64,000 nucleotides of DNA from Segniliparus rugosus ATCC BAA-974 (GTDB lineage Bacteria; Actinomycetota; Actinomycetes; Mycobacteriales; Mycobacteriaceae), in NCBI RefSeq assembly GCF_000185725.2, contig NZ_KI391954.1, forward strand, positions 868,001 through 932,000. The letters run 5' to 3'. A program made the translations under genes and the position numbers. Below, piece by piece: positions 8,414-15,959 of the stretch. The notes beneath the pieces were generated by a model that made no database searches, had not been told where the DNA came from, and saw only the letters and a program-made list of their open reading frames with translations. Position 1 is the first letter of the stretch; every line of letters starts with the position of its first letter.

Positions 8414-10056
8414 GCGAGCCCTTGCTGCAGGTGTCGGGCCTCTCCGTCGCGTACGGCAGCACGCAGGTGACCCACGGCGTCGACCTCTCGGTGCGGGCGG
8501 GGGAGACGCTCGCGATCGTCGGCGAGTCCGGCTCGGGGAAGTCGACCACCGCGACGGCTGCGCTCGGCCTTCTGCCCAAAGGCGGGAGCGTCCTCGGCGG
8601 CAGCATCGTGTTCGAGGGCCGCGAACTCCTTGGGCTCTCCGATCGGGAGCTGCGCTCGGTGCGGGGCCGGGGCATCGGCTATATCCCGCAGGACCCGATG
8701 TCCAACCTGAACCCGGCCTGGCCGGTCGGCTTCCAGATCGCCGAGACGATGCGCGCGCACGGCTTCGCGAGGGGCAAAGCGGCTCGCGAGCGGGTGGTGG
8801 AGCTGCTCGACGAGGTCGGGGTCCCCGACCCCGCCCGCCGCGCCAAGCAGTACCAGCACGAGCTCTCCGGGGGCATGCGCCAGCGCGTGCTGATCGCCAT
8901 GGCGCTCTCCTGCGAGCCCAAGCTCATCGTGGCGGACGAGCCGACTTCGGCGCTGGACGTGACCGTCGCGAGGCGGATCCTCGACCTGATCGCCGAGCTG
9001 CAGGAGAAGCTCGGAGCCGCCGTGCTGCTCATCACCCACGACCTGGGCCTCGCCGCCGAGCGGGCGAGCGGGATCGTGGTCATGCGCAAGGGCCGTGTGG
9101 TGGAGTCGGGCCCGTCCTCGGCGGTGCTCGCCGAGCCGGGGCACAGCTACACCAGGGCGCTGCTGGCAGCCGCTCCAGGGCTCAGCGCGAACCGGCTGGT
9201 CCAGGCCGTTTCTGCCGGCGCTCCCGATTCGCGAGCGCTCGCGACCTCGGCCCCGGACGCGGAGCCGGTGCTGTTGGACGCGAAAGACCTGCGCAAGGTG
9301 TACCAGCTCCCCGGACGGCTGCCGTGGCAGAAGACCCCGTTCACCGCGGTCGACGGGGTGAGCTTCGTCGTGCGCCGGGCGCAGACCCTCGCAGTGGTGG
9401 GCGAGTCCGGCTCCGGGAAGTCCACCCTGGGCCGGATGGCGCTCGGGCTTGAGGCTCCGACCGGGGGAGAGGTCCGGTTCGACGGCGGGGACGTCCTCGT
9501 GCGCGACCGGGCCGAACAACTCGCGCTGCGCAGGCGGATGCAAGTGGTCTTCCAGGACCCCTACGGCTCGCTCGATCCGATGCACACGGTCGGAGCGGCG
9601 GTGGCGGAGCCGTTGACCACCCACAGGGTCGGCGACAAGCGGACCCGACAGCGGCTCGTGGCCGAGGCGTTCGACGCGGTGCGCCTGCCGAGGTCGATGC
9701 TCCGCCGATTCCCCAACGAGCTCTCCGGCGGACAGCGCCAGCGCGTCGCCATCGCGCGGGCGATGGTGCTCCAGCCCGAGCTTGTGGTCTGCGACGAGGC
9801 GGTCTCGGCGCTCGACGTGCTGGTGCAGGCGCAGATCCTCGAGCTCTTGCAGAGCCTGCAAGCCGAACGCGGGCTCTCGTACCTGTTCATCACCCACGAT
9901 CTCGCGGTGGTCCGTCAGATCGCCGACGAGGCGTTGGTGATGCGCCAAGGCAAGGCTGTGGAGCGGGCTTCGGTGGCGGAAATTTTCGCCAACCCGCGCG
10001 AGGAGTACACCCAGCGCCTGTTGGCCGCGATCCCTGGCCGTACTCTCATCTCTTGA
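8410..10056 (+). CDS. dppD: Peptide ABC transporter ATPase, two fused ATP-binding domains
   Basis: Energises the importer. The 548-aa chain holds two complete ABC domains. Domain 1 (about 1-260) has Walker A GESGSGKSTT, signature LSGGMRQRV and Walker B LIVADEP; domain 2 (about 285-548) has GESGSGKSTLG, LSGGQRQRVA and LVVCDEA. The second Walker B ends in Ala rather than Pro, with the catalytic Glu retained. This DppD+DppF fusion matches the 548-aa protein I recall for M. tuberculosis Rv3663c. Confidence 0.96.
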   Translation: MSEPLLQVSGLSVAYGSTQVTHGVDLSVRAGETLAIVGESGSGKSTTATAALGLLPKGGSVLGGSIVFEGRELLGLSDRELRSVRGRGIGYIPQDPMSNLNPAWPVGFQIAETMRAHGFARGKAARERVVELLDEVGVPDPARRAKQYQHELSGGMRQRVLIAMALSCEPKLIVADEPTSALDVTVARRILDLIAELQEKLGAAVLLITHDLGLAAERASGIVVMRKGRVVESGPSSAVLAEPGHSYTRALLAAAPGLSANRLVQAVSAGAPDSRALATSAPDAEPVLLDAKDLRKVYQLPGRLPWQKTPFTAVDGVSFVVRRAQTLAVVGESGSGKSTLGRMALGLEAPTGGEVRFDGGDVLVRDRAEQLALRRRMQVVFQDPYGSLDPMHTVGAAVAEPLTTHRVGDKRTRQRLVAEAFDAVRLPRSMLRRFPNELSGGQRQRVAIARAMVLQPELVVCDEAVSALDVLVQAQILELLQSLQAERGLSYLFITHDLAVVRQIADEALVMRQGKAVERASVAEIFANPREEYTQRLLAAIPGRTLIS

Positions 10057-10099
10057 TGCTGTCCAAAAACACAACGGCCACAGGCGACCCCTCGAAGGC

Positions 10100-10774
10100 G
10101 TGCTCGCGCTGCCGGACGTGGCGGAAACGGCCTCGGCGGCGCAAAACGCCCTCGCGGATCTGACCCGCAAACATTTGCGCGGCTGGGAGAAGGCGGCGAC
10201 CGAGACATCCCGTCGGGCGGCGCGCTGCTCGGCCTTGCTCGAAGGGGCTTCCCTGCGCGAGCGGGAGGAGGACGATCCCGATCCGCTCCTCGCGGGCGCG
10301 GTCCGGGTCGCCGAAGAACTCGGACGGTTGCGCGAGACGTGGCGGCGCGCGCCGCTGCAGGTGCTCGCGCGGCTGCACACGCTCGCCGCCGCGGATCTCG
10401 ACATCCCCGCCGAGCGGCTGGGCAGGCCTCGGGCCGACGCGGCGCTCGGCGCGCGGCTCTCGGCCCTCGCAGAACTCGTCTCGGGCGGGACCAAGGCCCC
10501 GGCCCCGGTGCTGGCCGCGATCGCGCACGGCGAGATCCTGGCGTTGCGCCCGTTCGGCACGGCGGACGGGCTCGTCGCCAGGGCGGCGAGCAGGCTGACG
10601 CTCGCCGCGACCGCGTCCGACCCTCGGGACCTCGCTTTGCCGGAGTCCTATTGGCTGCGCTCGGGCCGCGCGTACCGGCAGCGTCTAGAAGGCTATGCGG
10701 CGGCGGCCGAGGACGGTGTGCGCGCGTGGATCCTCTACGCTTTGCAAGCGTTGGTCGCACCTGCGGAGCAGTAG
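10100..10774 (+). CDS. Rv3662c-like protein with a degenerate Fic-type motif
   Basis: Conserved actinobacterial protein of about 224 aa that follows dppD. It is largely helical. The segment HGEILALRPFGTADGLVAR resembles a Fic core helix-loop (HPFxxGNGRxxR), but the catalytic histidine is arginine and the GNGR is ADGL, so AMP transfer by the normal mechanism is unlikely. GTG at 10100 is the first good start; the frame is open upstream to about 10055 with plausible coding sequence (DAVQKHNGHRRPLEG), so an unrecognised earlier start is possible. Function unknown. Confidence 0.7.
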   Translation: MLALPDVAETASAAQNALADLTRKHLRGWEKAATETSRRAARCSALLEGASLREREEDDPDPLLAGAVRVAEELGRLRETWRRAPLQVLARLHTLAAADLDIPAERLGRPRADAALGARLSALAELVSGGTKAPAPVLAAIAHGEILALRPFGTADGLVARAASRLTLAATASDPRDLALPESYWLRSGRAYRQRLEGYAAAAEDGVRAWILYALQALVAPAEQ

Positions 10775-10845
10775 CGCCGAGCAGGGGACGAAGCATCTGA
10801 CATCCCGTCGACAGCGCGGTCGGCCCGGACTATGAGGAGACTGCC

Positions 10846-11319
10846 GTGTCTGTCGTTCGAAAACTTGCCCTCGCGGGCGTGCTCTGTGTTGCGGCGGGCC
10901 TGCCCGCCCCGGCCTCCGCTGATCCAGACCCCGCGACCTGCCAGGCGATCAAGCCGGTGATCGACGAGATCGTGGCCGCCGCGGTCGCCACGGGGAAGGG
11001 CATCGACCCAGGCCCCAGCCCGAGCTTCCCGCCGGGCTACGACCCGGCGCAAGAGATACTCGGCCATTACCGCAAGGCGGGGGAGGCCGCCCGCGCCGCA
11101 GCGGACAAGACGCCCGACCCGCATGTCGCGGAGCTGCTCCGGAGGATGTCCGACGCGTTCGGCGAGTTCGGCACGGACGAGACCCCCGGCGGCATCGTGA
11201 AAAAGCCCTCGGAGGACGAGAAAAAAGACGCGGAGGACAGGGAGAAAGACGGGGACGAGTTCGCGGCCCTCGGCAAGGAGTGCGGGTACGTGCCCGATCG
11301 GAAGCAACTGGGCGGCTAG
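10846..11319 (+). CDS. Small secreted protein of unknown function
   Basis: A 157-aa protein with a clear Sec signal peptide (hydrophobic stretch, then PAPASA-DP as a likely cleavage site near residue 25). The mature part is acidic and helical, with two cysteines (TCQAIKP and KECGYVP) that could form a disulfide, and a Lys/Glu/Asp-rich tail (about residues 115-140). GAGGAG precedes the GTG start. I do not recognise a family; the two-cysteine layout recalls small mycobacterial exported proteins. Confidence 0.7.
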   Translation: MSVVRKLALAGVLCVAAGLPAPASADPDPATCQAIKPVIDEIVAAAVATGKGIDPGPSPSFPPGYDPAQEILGHYRKAGEAARAAADKTPDPHVAELLRRMSDAFGEFGTDETPGGIVKKPSEDEKKDAEDREKDGDEFAALGKECGYVPDRKQLGG

Positions 11320-11629
11320 CCCCGCTCGGGGCTGATCCGGCGCGGGACGGGGGATGACCTCGACAGTCCTGCCCCATCCCTCGGAGCTTCGGCCGCATCG
11401 CCTCCGGAAGGAACGCTCGCGCGGGATCCCGGCGGAACCGGCCAAAACGGTTGCATGGGCGATGCCCGCCAACGCGGCGAGGAACATGTCGAGGCGCGCC
11501 TGGCGCATGATCTGGGCGAGTGCGGGGTCGGCTCCGAGAGAGCGCGGCGCGCCGGTCCGCCCCTGTATGTCCTTGTGTTCCTCGAAGTCGCGCCGCTCGC
11601 CGATGTCCGCGACCCTCTTCCCATTTGAA
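11320..11629. other. Gap before the IdeR boxes, no convincing gene
   Basis: About 310 bp. Open frames exist on both strands but none has a start with a ribosome site. The minus strand contains a protein-like reading (VADIGERRDFEEHKDIQGR and following residues, about 11610-11410) that begins right after a stop and runs antisense into the secreted-protein gene, so it is either chance or a decayed gene. Confidence 0.4.
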
Positions 11630-11648
11630 TTAGGTTAGGCTATCTTAC
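11630..11648 (+). promoter_or_regulatory. IdeR (iron box) 1
   Basis: The 19-mer TTAGGTTAGGCTATCTTAC matches the mycobacterial IdeR consensus TTAGGTTAGGCTAACCTAA at 16 of 19 positions. It lies 63 bp before the PE start. IdeR with Fe(II) would repress here when iron is sufficient. Confidence 0.85.
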
Positions 11649-11653
11649 TAAGA

Positions 11654-11672
11654 ATAGGTTAGGCTAACTTAT
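11654..11672 (+). promoter_or_regulatory. IdeR (iron box) 2
   Basis: The 19-mer ATAGGTTAGGCTAACTTAT also matches the IdeR consensus at 16 of 19 positions. It is 24 bp centre-to-centre from box 1, just over two helical turns, so two dimers could bind on nearly the same face. An AT-rich stretch with a possible -10 (TTATAA, 11669-11674) overlaps its 3' end. Confidence 0.88.
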
Positions 11673-11711
11673 AAAACAGAGTTCGGGGGCTCGGCACGGA
11701 AGGAGCGGCCC

Positions 11712-12020
11712 ATGGGCTTGCGCGTTGTCCCGGAAGGGCTAGAAGCCGTCGCGGCCACGATTGAGGCGGTGACCGCGCAGCTGCTCGCCGCTCAGGCGCA
11801 GGCGGGCTCCGTCGTCTCGGCGATCGTCCCGCCCGCTGCGGACCCGGTCTCCGTCGAGGCCGCCGTGGGCCTGGCCGCGCACGGCGCGCAGCAGCGGGCC
11901 GTCGAGGCGGACGGCTCGCAGGAGCTCGGGCGCTCCGGCCTCGGGGTCGAGCAGGCGGCGGCGAGCTACCGCGAGGGCGACGCCCTCGCCGTCGCCCGGT
12001 ACGTGGCCGAGATCGGTTGA
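11712..12020 (+). CDS. PE family protein (PE5-like)
   Basis: A 102-aa protein, about the size of an isolated PE domain. It begins MGLRVVPEGLEAVAATIEAV, the helical PE start, and ends with the YxxxD/E-type export signal region (ASYREGDALAVARYVAEIG). GGAAGGAG lies 6 bp before the ATG. Directly coupled to the following PPE gene, with which it should form a heterodimer secreted by a type VII system. No ESX genes are in this window. Two IdeR boxes upstream and the PPE partner point to the PE5/PPE4 pair of ESX-3 as closest relatives. Confidence 0.85.
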   Translation: MGLRVVPEGLEAVAATIEAVTAQLLAAQAQAGSVVSAIVPPAADPVSVEAAVGLAAHGAQQRAVEADGSQELGRSGLGVEQAAASYREGDALAVARYVAEIG

Positions 12021-12022
12021 CC

Positions 12023-13483
12023 GTGTCGGCCCCGATCTGGTTCGCGTTCCCGCCAGAGACGCATTCCTCGCTGTTGTCGGCGGGCCCCGGCCCCGGCTCG
12101 CTCTTGGCGGCGGCGGGGCAGATGCAGACGCTCGCCGAGCAGTACGTCGACGCGCAGGCGCAACTGTCCGAGCAGCTGGGCCTGGTCAGGTCCGGCCTGT
12201 GGGAGGGGGAGGCCGCAGATCGGTTCGTGGCCGCCTACCAGCCGTTCCTCGCCTGGCTCGGGGAAGCGGCGGCGACGGCGGTCGCAGCCTCGGCGCGGTA
12301 TGAGGACGTCGCGGCGGGGTACGCGGCGGCCCTGGCGGCCATGCCGACCCTCGGCGAGCTCGCGGCGAACCACGCCGCGCACGCGCTGCTGGAGTCGACG
12401 AACTTTCTGGGGATCAACACGGTCCCGATCGCGTTGAACGAGGCGGACTACGTCCGGATGTGGATCCAGGCCGGGGAGACGATGACGGCGTACCAGTCGG
12501 TCGTGGAGCAGAACCTCGCGACGATGCCGTCCACCCCGCCCGCGCCGAGCGTCCTCGCCGCCGAGGGCGGCGGCGCGGGCGAATCGCCGGAAGGCGGGTC
12601 GACCGACCCGGTGAAGTGGCTCAACAAACAGCTGCAGGAGTTCGTCAAGAAAATCGGCGACCTCGCCGACTCGATCCTTCCGGCCCCCCTCGCGAACGTT
12701 GTGGGACAAATCGTCAACTCGATGTCGTCCTTCTTGGGCGGCCAGGTGTTCAACATCGTTTCGCACGCGGTGCTGGACCCGGTCATCTACGGGGCTCCGT
12801 TCGCGCCGCTGCTGAGCCCTGCCGCGCTGCTCGGGGCTCCGGGGGCGGCGGGCTTGGCCGGGCTGGCCGGGGTCTTGCCGCAAGGCGAGGCTCCGGCGGC
12901 ATCGGAGGAGGGCGCAGGGGAAGACGCGGCCCCGAAGCGGCCGGCCGCCCCGCTTCCGGCGGCAGGCGTCGCGGCTGCCCCCGCGCCGACGGCGCAGGCT
13001 CCCGCCTCTTCGCCCGCGTCCGCTGCCTCCCCGGCTTCCGTCGCGACCCCGGCCCATGTCGCGCAACCCGCGCACGCTCCGATCCAGGGCGGCCCGAGCG
13101 GGGGCGAGGGCTTCCCGCCCGTCGCGGCGGCTTCGGCGTGGGCTCAGGCTCGGGGCTCCAGCGGAGCCTCAAGCGCGGCGCGCAGATCGGCGGGCGCGCC
13201 GAATGACGCGATCCTCGCGCAGGACAAGGACGGGCGCACGGCCAGCAGTCGCCGCCGCGCCCGCCAATACCGGATGCGGTTCCTCGAGGACGACGAATGG
13301 ATGAGCCTGTCCGAGAGGGCTGAGCCGGAGCCGGTCGTCACGGCGGGCGAACAGGGCGCGGGACAGATCGGCGCGTCCGGAGCCGCCGCTCCCGTCTCCG
13401 CCTCGGGCATGGTCCGGCTCGACCGGGGCTCCTTCGGCGATGCCCCGACCGCCGCGATGCTGCCGCAAACCTGGAACGGGTAG
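12023..13483 (+). CDS. PPE family protein resembling PPE4 of ESX-3
   Basis: A 486-aa PPE protein starting MSAPIWFAFPPETHSSLL; the GTG at 12023 is 2 bp after the PE stop, and a TTG at 12017 overlapping that stop is the alternative. The N-terminal domain (about 1-165) has the WxG turn (GLWEGEAA) and a conserved segment FLGINTVPIALNEADYVRMW that I recall being nearly the same in M. tuberculosis PPE4. A low-complexity Ala/Pro region (about 280-370) leads to an Arg-rich, acidic tail and a C-terminal LPQTWNG. In M. tuberculosis this pair sits inside the ESX-3 operon and takes part in mycobactin-linked iron uptake; here it stands alone. Confidence 0.85.
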   Translation: MSAPIWFAFPPETHSSLLSAGPGPGSLLAAAGQMQTLAEQYVDAQAQLSEQLGLVRSGLWEGEAADRFVAAYQPFLAWLGEAAATAVAASARYEDVAAGYAAALAAMPTLGELAANHAAHALLESTNFLGINTVPIALNEADYVRMWIQAGETMTAYQSVVEQNLATMPSTPPAPSVLAAEGGGAGESPEGGSTDPVKWLNKQLQEFVKKIGDLADSILPAPLANVVGQIVNSMSSFLGGQVFNIVSHAVLDPVIYGAPFAPLLSPAALLGAPGAAGLAGLAGVLPQGEAPAASEEGAGEDAAPKRPAAPLPAAGVAAAPAPTAQAPASSPASAASPASVATPAHVAQPAHAPIQGGPSGGEGFPPVAAASAWAQARGSSGASSAARRSAGAPNDAILAQDKDGRTASSRRRARQYRMRFLEDDEWMSLSERAEPEPVVTAGEQGAGQIGASGAAAPVSASGMVRLDRGSFGDAPTAAMLPQTWNG

Positions 13484-13655
13484 GGCGCAGCCCTGCGGCC
13501 TGCGGGGAAGGGTGGGGACGGTTGAACTGGACGCCGCGACGGGGCCTGCCCGGAGTCTCTCGTCCGGGCGATGCTCTGCCAGGAGCCGACCTTCTGCCCG
13601 CCATGGACGACGCGGCGCGATCCTCGGGCGGCGAGGAGCTGGCGGGACGGACGCG

Positions 13656-13688
13656 ACACCTTATTGAGAATCATTTTCAATAAGGTGT
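13656..13688 (+). promoter_or_regulatory. Zur box within a 33-bp palindrome
   Basis: A 12-bp arm (ACACCTTATTGA) is repeated exactly in inverse at 13677-13688, flanking GAATCATTT. The core matches the mycobacterial Zur box (TATTGAAAATCATTTTCAATA type, 13662-13682). It ends directly before a TACACT -10 box, so Zur with zinc would block RNA polymerase. The arms extend beyond a standard Zur box. Confidence 0.9.
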
Positions 13689-13694
13689 TACACT
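13689..13694 (+). promoter_or_regulatory. -10 box for leaderless cobW-type gene
   Basis: TACACT lies 7 bp before the ATG at 13702, so the transcript should start at or next to the A of the start codon. The Zur palindrome abuts it. Confidence 0.6.
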
Positions 13695-13701
13695 CGTCGG
13701 C

Positions 13702-14868
13702 ATGACAACAGCCCAAGTCACCGACAACGACGCCCGCATCCCGGTCACGGTTCTCTCCGGTTTCCTCGGGGCGGGCAAGACCACGCTGCTCAACCACGTC
13801 CTCTCGAACCGGGAGGGGCGAAGGGTCGCGGTCATCGTGAACGATATGAGCGAGGTGAACATCGACGCCGCGCTCGTCGCGGGCCAGGGGAGCCTGGATC
13901 GGACCGAGGAGAAGCTGGTCGAGCTCACCAACGGCTGCATCTGCTGCACGTTGCGCGAGGATCTGATCGAATCGGTCGGCAAGCTCGCCCGCGAGGGTCG
14001 GTTCGACCAGCTGCTGATCGAGTCGACCGGGATCTCGGAGCCGATGCCGGTCGCGGCCACGTTCGACTGGGAGTTCGAGGACGGTTTCTCGCTCAGCCAG
14101 ATCGCCAAGCTCGACACGATGGTCACCGTGGTCGACGCGGCGACGTTTTTGGAGGAGGTCGGGCGCGGCGAAGCCCTCGCGGACCGCGACCTGGAGGCGG
14201 GCGAGGGGGACGGGCGCAATATCGCTGATCTTCTGGTGGACCAGGTGGAGTTCGCCGACGTCATCCTCTTGAACAAGACCGACCTGGTGAGCGGCCAGGT
14301 GGCGGACGCGCTCGAAGCGCTGCTGCGCCGGATGAACCCGACCGCGAAGATCATTCGCACCGTGCGGGGCGAGGTGCCGATCGGCGAAGTGCTCGACACC
14401 GGGCGCTACAACCCGGAGGCCGCGGCGCTCTCCGAGGGCTGGGAGGACGAGCTGGCGGGCGGGCACACCCCGGAGACCGAGGAATACGGCATCCGCAGCT
14501 GCGTGTTCCGGGCGGACCGGCCGTTCCACCCGCTCCGGCTGCAGGCGGCTCTGCGCGATCTGCGCGGCGTCTTGCGGTCGAAGGGGTTCTGCTGGATCGC
14601 GAGCAGGCCGAACATCGCGGCGGTGTGGTCGCAGGCCGGCCCGAACCTTGTGATCGAGCCCGCGCAGTACTGGGCGGAGACGGTGCTCGAACCGCACCAG
14701 GAGCTGGTCTTCATCGGGGTCAAGCTCGACGTGCCGAACGTGCGGGCGCTGCTCGGGGCGGCGCTGGTCACCGACGAGGAGTTCGCGGCTGGCCCGGAGG
14801 CGTGGCTGCGCTACGAGGACCCGTTCCCCGAGTGGTACGACTCCACGACGCACCAGCACGCGCACTGA
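13702..14868 (+). CDS. CobW/ZNG1-family zinc metallochaperone GTPase
   Basis: A 388-aa G3E GTPase expected to deliver zinc to client proteins under zinc starvation. It has Walker [10 protein letters not shown] (about 19-27), the metal-binding CxCC motif in [11 protein letters not shown], the guanine-specificity motif NKTD and the C-terminal CobW domain ([14 protein letters not shown]). The C-terminus ends in a His-rich tail (HQHAH) that could bind metal. The Zur box at its promoter argues for zinc rather than cobalt. Similar in role to Rv0106 of M. tuberculosis; the iron-controlled PE/PPE pair is immediately upstream. Confidence 0.92.
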   Translation: MTTAQVTDNDARIPVTVLSGFLGAGKTTLLNHVLSNREGRRVAVIVNDMSEVNIDAALVAGQGSLDRTEEKLVELTNGCICCTLREDLIESVGKLAREGRFDQLLIESTGISEPMPVAATFDWEFEDGFSLSQIAKLDTMVTVVDAATFLEEVGRGEALADRDLEAGEGDGRNIADLLVDQVEFADVILLNKTDLVSGQVADALEALLRRMNPTAKIIRTVRGEVPIGEVLDTGRYNPEAAALSEGWEDELAGGHTPETEEYGIRSCVFRADRPFHPLRLQAALRDLRGVLRSKGFCWIASRPNIAAVWSQAGPNLVIEPAQYWAETVLEPHQELVFIGVKLDVPNVRALLGAALVTDEEFAAGPEAWLRYEDPFPEWYDSTTHQHAH

Positions 14869-14891
14869 CCGTCCGCGCGTGCCCCGGTCCT

Positions 14892-15827
14892 CTACCGTCG
14901 CGCCCGCCGCGAGCTGGCGCCCGTCCCGGCGAGGACGACGGCTCCGACCACGAGCGCCACGCCCAGCCACTGCTGGGCTCCGAGGGTCTCGTCCTTGAAC
15001 AGGAAGCCGAGGACGAACGCGGTAGTCGGCGTGAGCAGCGTCAGGATGGCCGCCGAGGTCGCTCCGATCGTGGGGACCGAGCGGAACATGGCCGCGAATC
15101 CCAGCAATTTGCTCACAAAGCCGATGATGGCGAAGCCGAGGACGTTGCGCCAGGTGATGTGCGCGGGGAAGCCTTCGAGGAAGAACGTCATCGGCAGGAG
15201 GGTCAGGCCCGCCAGGAGCAGCTGCCAGCCGTTGTGCCGGATCGCGGACACCGGGGGCGACCAGCGTTTGGTGAGGACGAGCCCGAGCGCGGCGGTCATG
15301 GCGGAGAAGAGCAGCAAGGCCGAGGCGAGGAGGTCGATCCGCGCGTGGCCTTTGAACACGACCAACCCCACCCCGGCGATGCCGGCGGCGACGGCGCAGA
15401 GCTGCGCTCTGGTCGGGCGGACTCCGAGGATCGGGAGGGAGAGGAGCATCGCGAAGAGCGGTTGCGTGGCGATGAGCAGCGTCGCGATCCCGCCGGGCAT
15501 GTGTTGCATGCCGTAGTAGAAGAGCGGTGTGGAGATGGCGAAGTTGCACCACGAGAGGATCAGGTAGCGCCACCACCACGCGCCGCTCGGCAAGGACCGG
15601 GTCGCGGCGGTCATGACCAGCCCGACCGGGAGCGTGGAGCAGAGCGCGGTCAGGATGAAGCGGCCGGGGACGGTGAGCTCGGTGACCACCAGCGGATTGA
15701 CGCCCCACTGGATCGGCCCGAGCGCGGCGACGAGGATCGGGGGGAGGGCGAAGCGCTGTCTTCGCGAGCCCGGCCGTGTGGTTTCGGACGGAGCCGTGGC
15801 CGCCTCGTCGTCGGTGCGCGTGGTCAT
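14892..15827 (-). CDS. EamA/DMT-superfamily transporter
   Basis: An integral membrane protein of 311 aa with ten predicted helices in two repeated EamA halves, the second beginning near LLASALLLFSAMTAALGLV. A 25-residue polar N-terminal tail precedes helix 1. Drug/metabolite exporters of this size move amino acids, purines or drugs; nothing here points to a substrate. It is convergent with the CobW-type gene and divergent from the acyltransferase gene. Confidence 0.85.
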   Translation of the reverse strand: MTTRTDDEAATAPSETTRPGSRRQRFALPPILVAALGPIQWGVNPLVVTELTVPGRFILTALCSTLPVGLVMTAATRSLPSGAWWWRYLILSWCNFAISTPLFYYGMQHMPGGIATLLIATQPLFAMLLSLPILGVRPTRAQLCAVAAGIAGVGLVVFKGHARIDLLASALLLFSAMTAALGLVLTKRWSPPVSAIRHNGWQLLLAGLTLLPMTFFLEGFPAHITWRNVLGFAIIGFVSKLLGFAAMFRSVPTIGATSAAILTLLTPTTAFVLGFLFKDETLGAQQWLGVALVVGAVVLAGTGASSRRARR

Positions 15828-15959
15828 CGGAACCAGTATGGCGGTGCCTGATGACGGTGACGTGAACAGCGTTCCGGGCGCGAACTGGGCAGTCGGGCGG
15901 CCTGCTGCGCGCGCGGCAGGCTGGAACGATACGCCTTTTGCATTATTCTTATCACCAGG

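Noticed and set aside
11316-11624. Minus-strand open frames facing the IdeR boxes
   Set aside because: The protein-like frame starts right after a stop without a start codon, and it is antisense to a real gene; high-GC antisense frames often look coding.
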